Source of the DNA: Promicromonospora sp. Populi
Lineage (GTDB): Bacteria; Actinomycetota; Actinomycetes; Actinomycetales; Cellulomonadaceae
Assembly: GCF_041081105.1 (NCBI RefSeq)
Contig: NZ_CP163528.1
Location: 4,092,001-4,156,000 of the forward strand
Length of the DNA: 64,000 nucleotides
Reading direction: 5' to 3'
Position numbers and translations under genes: made by a program. The notes below the pieces were generated by a model. It worked only from the letters and a program-made list of their open reading frames with translations. It did not search any database and was not told where the DNA came from. Shown one piece after another: positions 62,373 through 64,000 of the stretch (positions are counted from its first letter, which is position 1; every line of letters begins with the position of its first letter).

Positions 62373-63502
62373 GCACGAGCACCAAGGGGACTGGGCAGGA
62401 GCCTGGCGGCAGCGAGCGGGACGCACTGCAGATGACCGGTTTGCTGCTCGACCCGTCGGAGGCGGAGCTGGAGGCCGCGTTCCGGTCGGGGCAGGCGCGG
62501 CTGACCTCGGAGCTGGGGTCGTCCGCCGCCGCGACGGACGGGCAGCGCCAGCACTCGGCCGGAGCCAGCCTGCTCCGGTCCGTGCGGGCTCCGGGCGGTC
62601 GGAGCGGGTCGGCCGACGGGCGGCGGCCGGGTGACCGGCGACGTACCGGGGGAACGCGGAGGCCCGTAGTGCGAGCCGCCGTCGGCCTGGGCCTCGCGGC
62701 CACCGTTGCGGGCGGCCTACTCTTCGCCCCCACGGCCACGCTCTCGATGCCGTGGGACGACGACGGCAGCGCGGTCGTGGTGCCGCCGGCCTCGGCCTCG
62801 GCGGCGGAGATCCTGCAGGCCGCCGCCACCCGGACGGTCGCCGCCGCGGACGACTCGTGGGCGAACATCCGGCCGGACCAGTTCCTGTACACGCACTCGA
62901 CGGGGACCACCCGTTACGAGATCGTGGGCGATGAGCCCCAGATCAGCCTGGAAGAGGAGGAAAGCTTCATCTGGTCTTCGGTGGACGGGACTCAGGACGG
63001 CCTGTCCGCGGGGACGTTCGCCGAGGAGCCGTACCACGAGTACCCGCTCATCACCTGTGCGGGGGACGGGGCGGAACGGGCACTTGCGGCCGGCGGTGAC
63101 TGCAGCTCAGAGCCGGGGCTCAACCTGGACGCACCCACCGACGCCGACGCGATGTACGACTACCTGCGAGACCAGCCGCCGTTTGAGGACGAAGGACCGG
63201 CAGCGTCGATGTTCATCAGAGCCGGCGAGCTGCTGGGCTACCTGACGCCGAGGTCGCAGGCGGCGGTCTTCGAGGCGCTGAGCCGGGTGGACGGGCTGAT
63301 CGTGACTCCCGGCGTCACCGACGCCGTCGGGCGGACCGGCATCGCAGTCGGCGTCGAGCTGGAGTACTACCGGCAGGACCTCATCTTCGATCCGGAGACC
63401 AAGGACCTGCTCGGTGTTGCGTCCTTCTACCCCGACGGTATGGCGGACGGGTACGCGATCGTCGAACGGACCATCGTGGACGAGGTAAACCAGAAGCCCT
63501 GA
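62369..63502 (+). CDS. CU044_5270-type membrane protein, partner of the ECF sigma factor
   Basis: The 377-residue protein has a soluble N-terminal part (about 1-90), one membrane helix (about 93-112; VGLGLAATVAGGLLFAP) and a large external domain. It includes ASAAEILQAAATRT and QFLYTHSTG, which match the CU044_5270 family often found next to actinobacterial ECF sigma genes. It may sense an envelope signal. An anti-sigma zinc motif is not visible, so its role is uncertain. Confidence 0.75.
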   Translation: MSTSTKGTGQEPGGSERDALQMTGLLLDPSEAELEAAFRSGQARLTSELGSSAAATDGQRQHSAGASLLRSVRAPGGRSGSADGRRPGDRRRTGGTRRPVVRAAVGLGLAATVAGGLLFAPTATLSMPWDDDGSAVVVPPASASAAEILQAAATRTVAAADDSWANIRPDQFLYTHSTGTTRYEIVGDEPQISLEEEESFIWSSVDGTQDGLSAGTFAEEPYHEYPLITCAGDGAERALAAGGDCSSEPGLNLDAPTDADAMYDYLRDQPPFEDEGPAASMFIRAGELLGYLTPRSQAAVFEALSRVDGLIVTPGVTDAVGRTGIAVGVELEYYRQDLIFDPETKDLLGVASFYPDGMADGYAIVERTIVDEVNQKP

Positions 63503-63527
63503 CACCACTTGTCAGCGAAAGACACAT

Positions 63528-63568
63528 GCGCGAGGCCTGTCACCCACGGTGGGTGGCGGGCCTCGCGC
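63528..63568. terminator. Terminator between convergent genes
   Basis: GCGCGAGGCC pairs with GGCCTCGCGC, with an inner CCCAC/GTGGG pairing. It serves the rightward ECF pair and perhaps the leftward antitoxin gene. Confidence 0.75.
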
Positions 63569-63600
63569 TGGTAGCGCTTGTCCGGGCTGGACCTCAGCCT

Positions 63601-63924
63601 TCAGCCAGCCTTGAGGAACTCCGGGCGGATCACCTCACGCAGCGCGGTTGCGACGACGTTCGCGCTGATGATCTCGACGGTCGGCCGCGTGGCCTGCGCC
63701 AGACCCTCCAAGATCGCCAGCCGGGCCATCGTCGAGACCGGCAGGTCGCGCTGCGCCGCTGCGGCGGCCAGAACGTCGTACTGCTGCGCTGACAGCCGCA
63801 CGGACAGCACCTTCGGGGCCGCGGCCTCGGACCGACGAGCTCCGACTGCGTCGTCGGGCAGTGGGTCGTGCCTGCGCGCCTCGGACTCTTCCGCGACCTC
63901 TTCAAGAAGCTTCTCGATACTCAT
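63601..63924 (-). CDS. Ribbon-helix-helix-like antitoxin
   Basis: The 107-residue protein has a charged N-terminus, then a strand-helix-helix module (VLSVRLSAQQYDVLAAAAAQ and VSTMARLAILEGLAQ) typical of CopG/BrnA-like DNA-binding antitoxins, and a short tail. ATG 63924 has AGGAGGAGG. It is coupled by ATGA to an upstream gene cut by the window edge, the layout of a toxin-antitoxin pair with the toxin first. Confidence 0.6.
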   Translation of the reverse strand: MSIEKLLEEVAEESEARRHDPLPDDAVGARRSEAAAPKVLSVRLSAQQYDVLAAAAAQRDLPVSTMARLAILEGLAQATRPTVEIISANVVATALREVIRPEFLKAG

Positions 63925-64000
63925 CGCTCCTCCTCCTGCTCGCCTTCGTTCTGCTTGTCGTTCTCGTAGTGGCGCTGGTCCACATCGTTGGACCGCCACG
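63921..64000 (-). CDS. C-terminus of a probable toxin partner (5' part outside window)
   Basis: The reverse frame is open from the window edge and ends with TGA at 63921-63923. Its last residues include RHYENDKQNEGEQEEER. The 25 visible residues are strongly charged. A BrnT-like or other small toxin ending fits the position before an antitoxin, but the family cannot be fixed from so little sequence. Confidence 0.4.
   Translation of the reverse strand, partial: WRSNDVDQRHYENDKQNEGEQEEER

Overview
The window is high-GC actinobacterial DNA with dense GTG/ATG starts, many ATGA overlaps, stem-loop terminators and a ClpC gene. The gene content (GH67 alpha-glucuronidase, two hexuronate branches, L-rhamnose catabolism) suggests a plant-polysaccharide-degrading soil actinomycete, perhaps Micrococcales/Promicromonosporaceae. 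The family is an inference from gene content, not from a marker gene.

Region 1 (1-8373) is the right-hand part of an integrated conjugative element of the actinomycete (AICE/pSAM2-like) kind. A leftward operon of small membrane and hypothetical proteins surrounds an FtsK/TraB-type DNA translocase and a DUF2637 membrane protein. A divergent GntR repressor-HAD pair and an NYN-domain protein follow. The element ends at a 45-bp 3' piece of tRNA-Thr(CGT), which marks the attachment site. Integrase, replication genes and the intact tRNA must lie left of the window. Two clusters of short repeats (CGGACA inside the DUF2637 gene, GGTAGCGG at 462-611) are candidate transfer sites.

Region 2 (8400-17700) is mostly chromosomal: a MarR-controlled cassette of SnoaL/MoaF-like genes, two of them frameshifted, then zapE, a peptide deformylase, an alpha/beta hydrolase, a secreted Pro/Thr-rich protein and clpC with a strong terminator.

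Region 3 (17700-45624) is a uronate super-locus. It holds a TRAP transporter with kduI, iclR and kduD; a divergent iclR/kdgA-kdgK; aguA (GH67); uxaC; and a LacI regulator with an ABC transporter and uxuB. D-mannonate dehydratase (uxuA) is not in the window. The locus is interrupted by a Doc/antitoxin pair, a deleted Schlafen-like ATPase gene, a broken histidine kinase abutting a lower-GC patch of truncated or unknown membrane genes (35.7-37.1 kb), and a DUF4143 ATPase with a 23-bp-period tandem repeat array upstream.

Region 4 (45700-61642) carries a serine hydrolase, a LacI regulator, an amino-acid permease, and the rhamnose system: rhaTPQS transporter, rhaI, bifunctional rhaD and rhaB. A peptidoglycan amidase with DUF4214 repeats sits inside it. 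Matching TGAA-N4-TTCA operators occur at the LacI gene and at both rhamnose operons, so that LacI protein is probably the rhamnose repressor.

Region 5 (61758-64000) holds an ECF sigma factor with a CU044_5270-type membrane protein and a probable toxin-antitoxin pair cut by the window edge.

Several genes (9.0-9.7 kb, 35.1 kb, 39.3 kb, 42.1 kb) carry frameshifts, several of them in G runs or GC-rich repeats. They may be pseudogenes or sequence errors.
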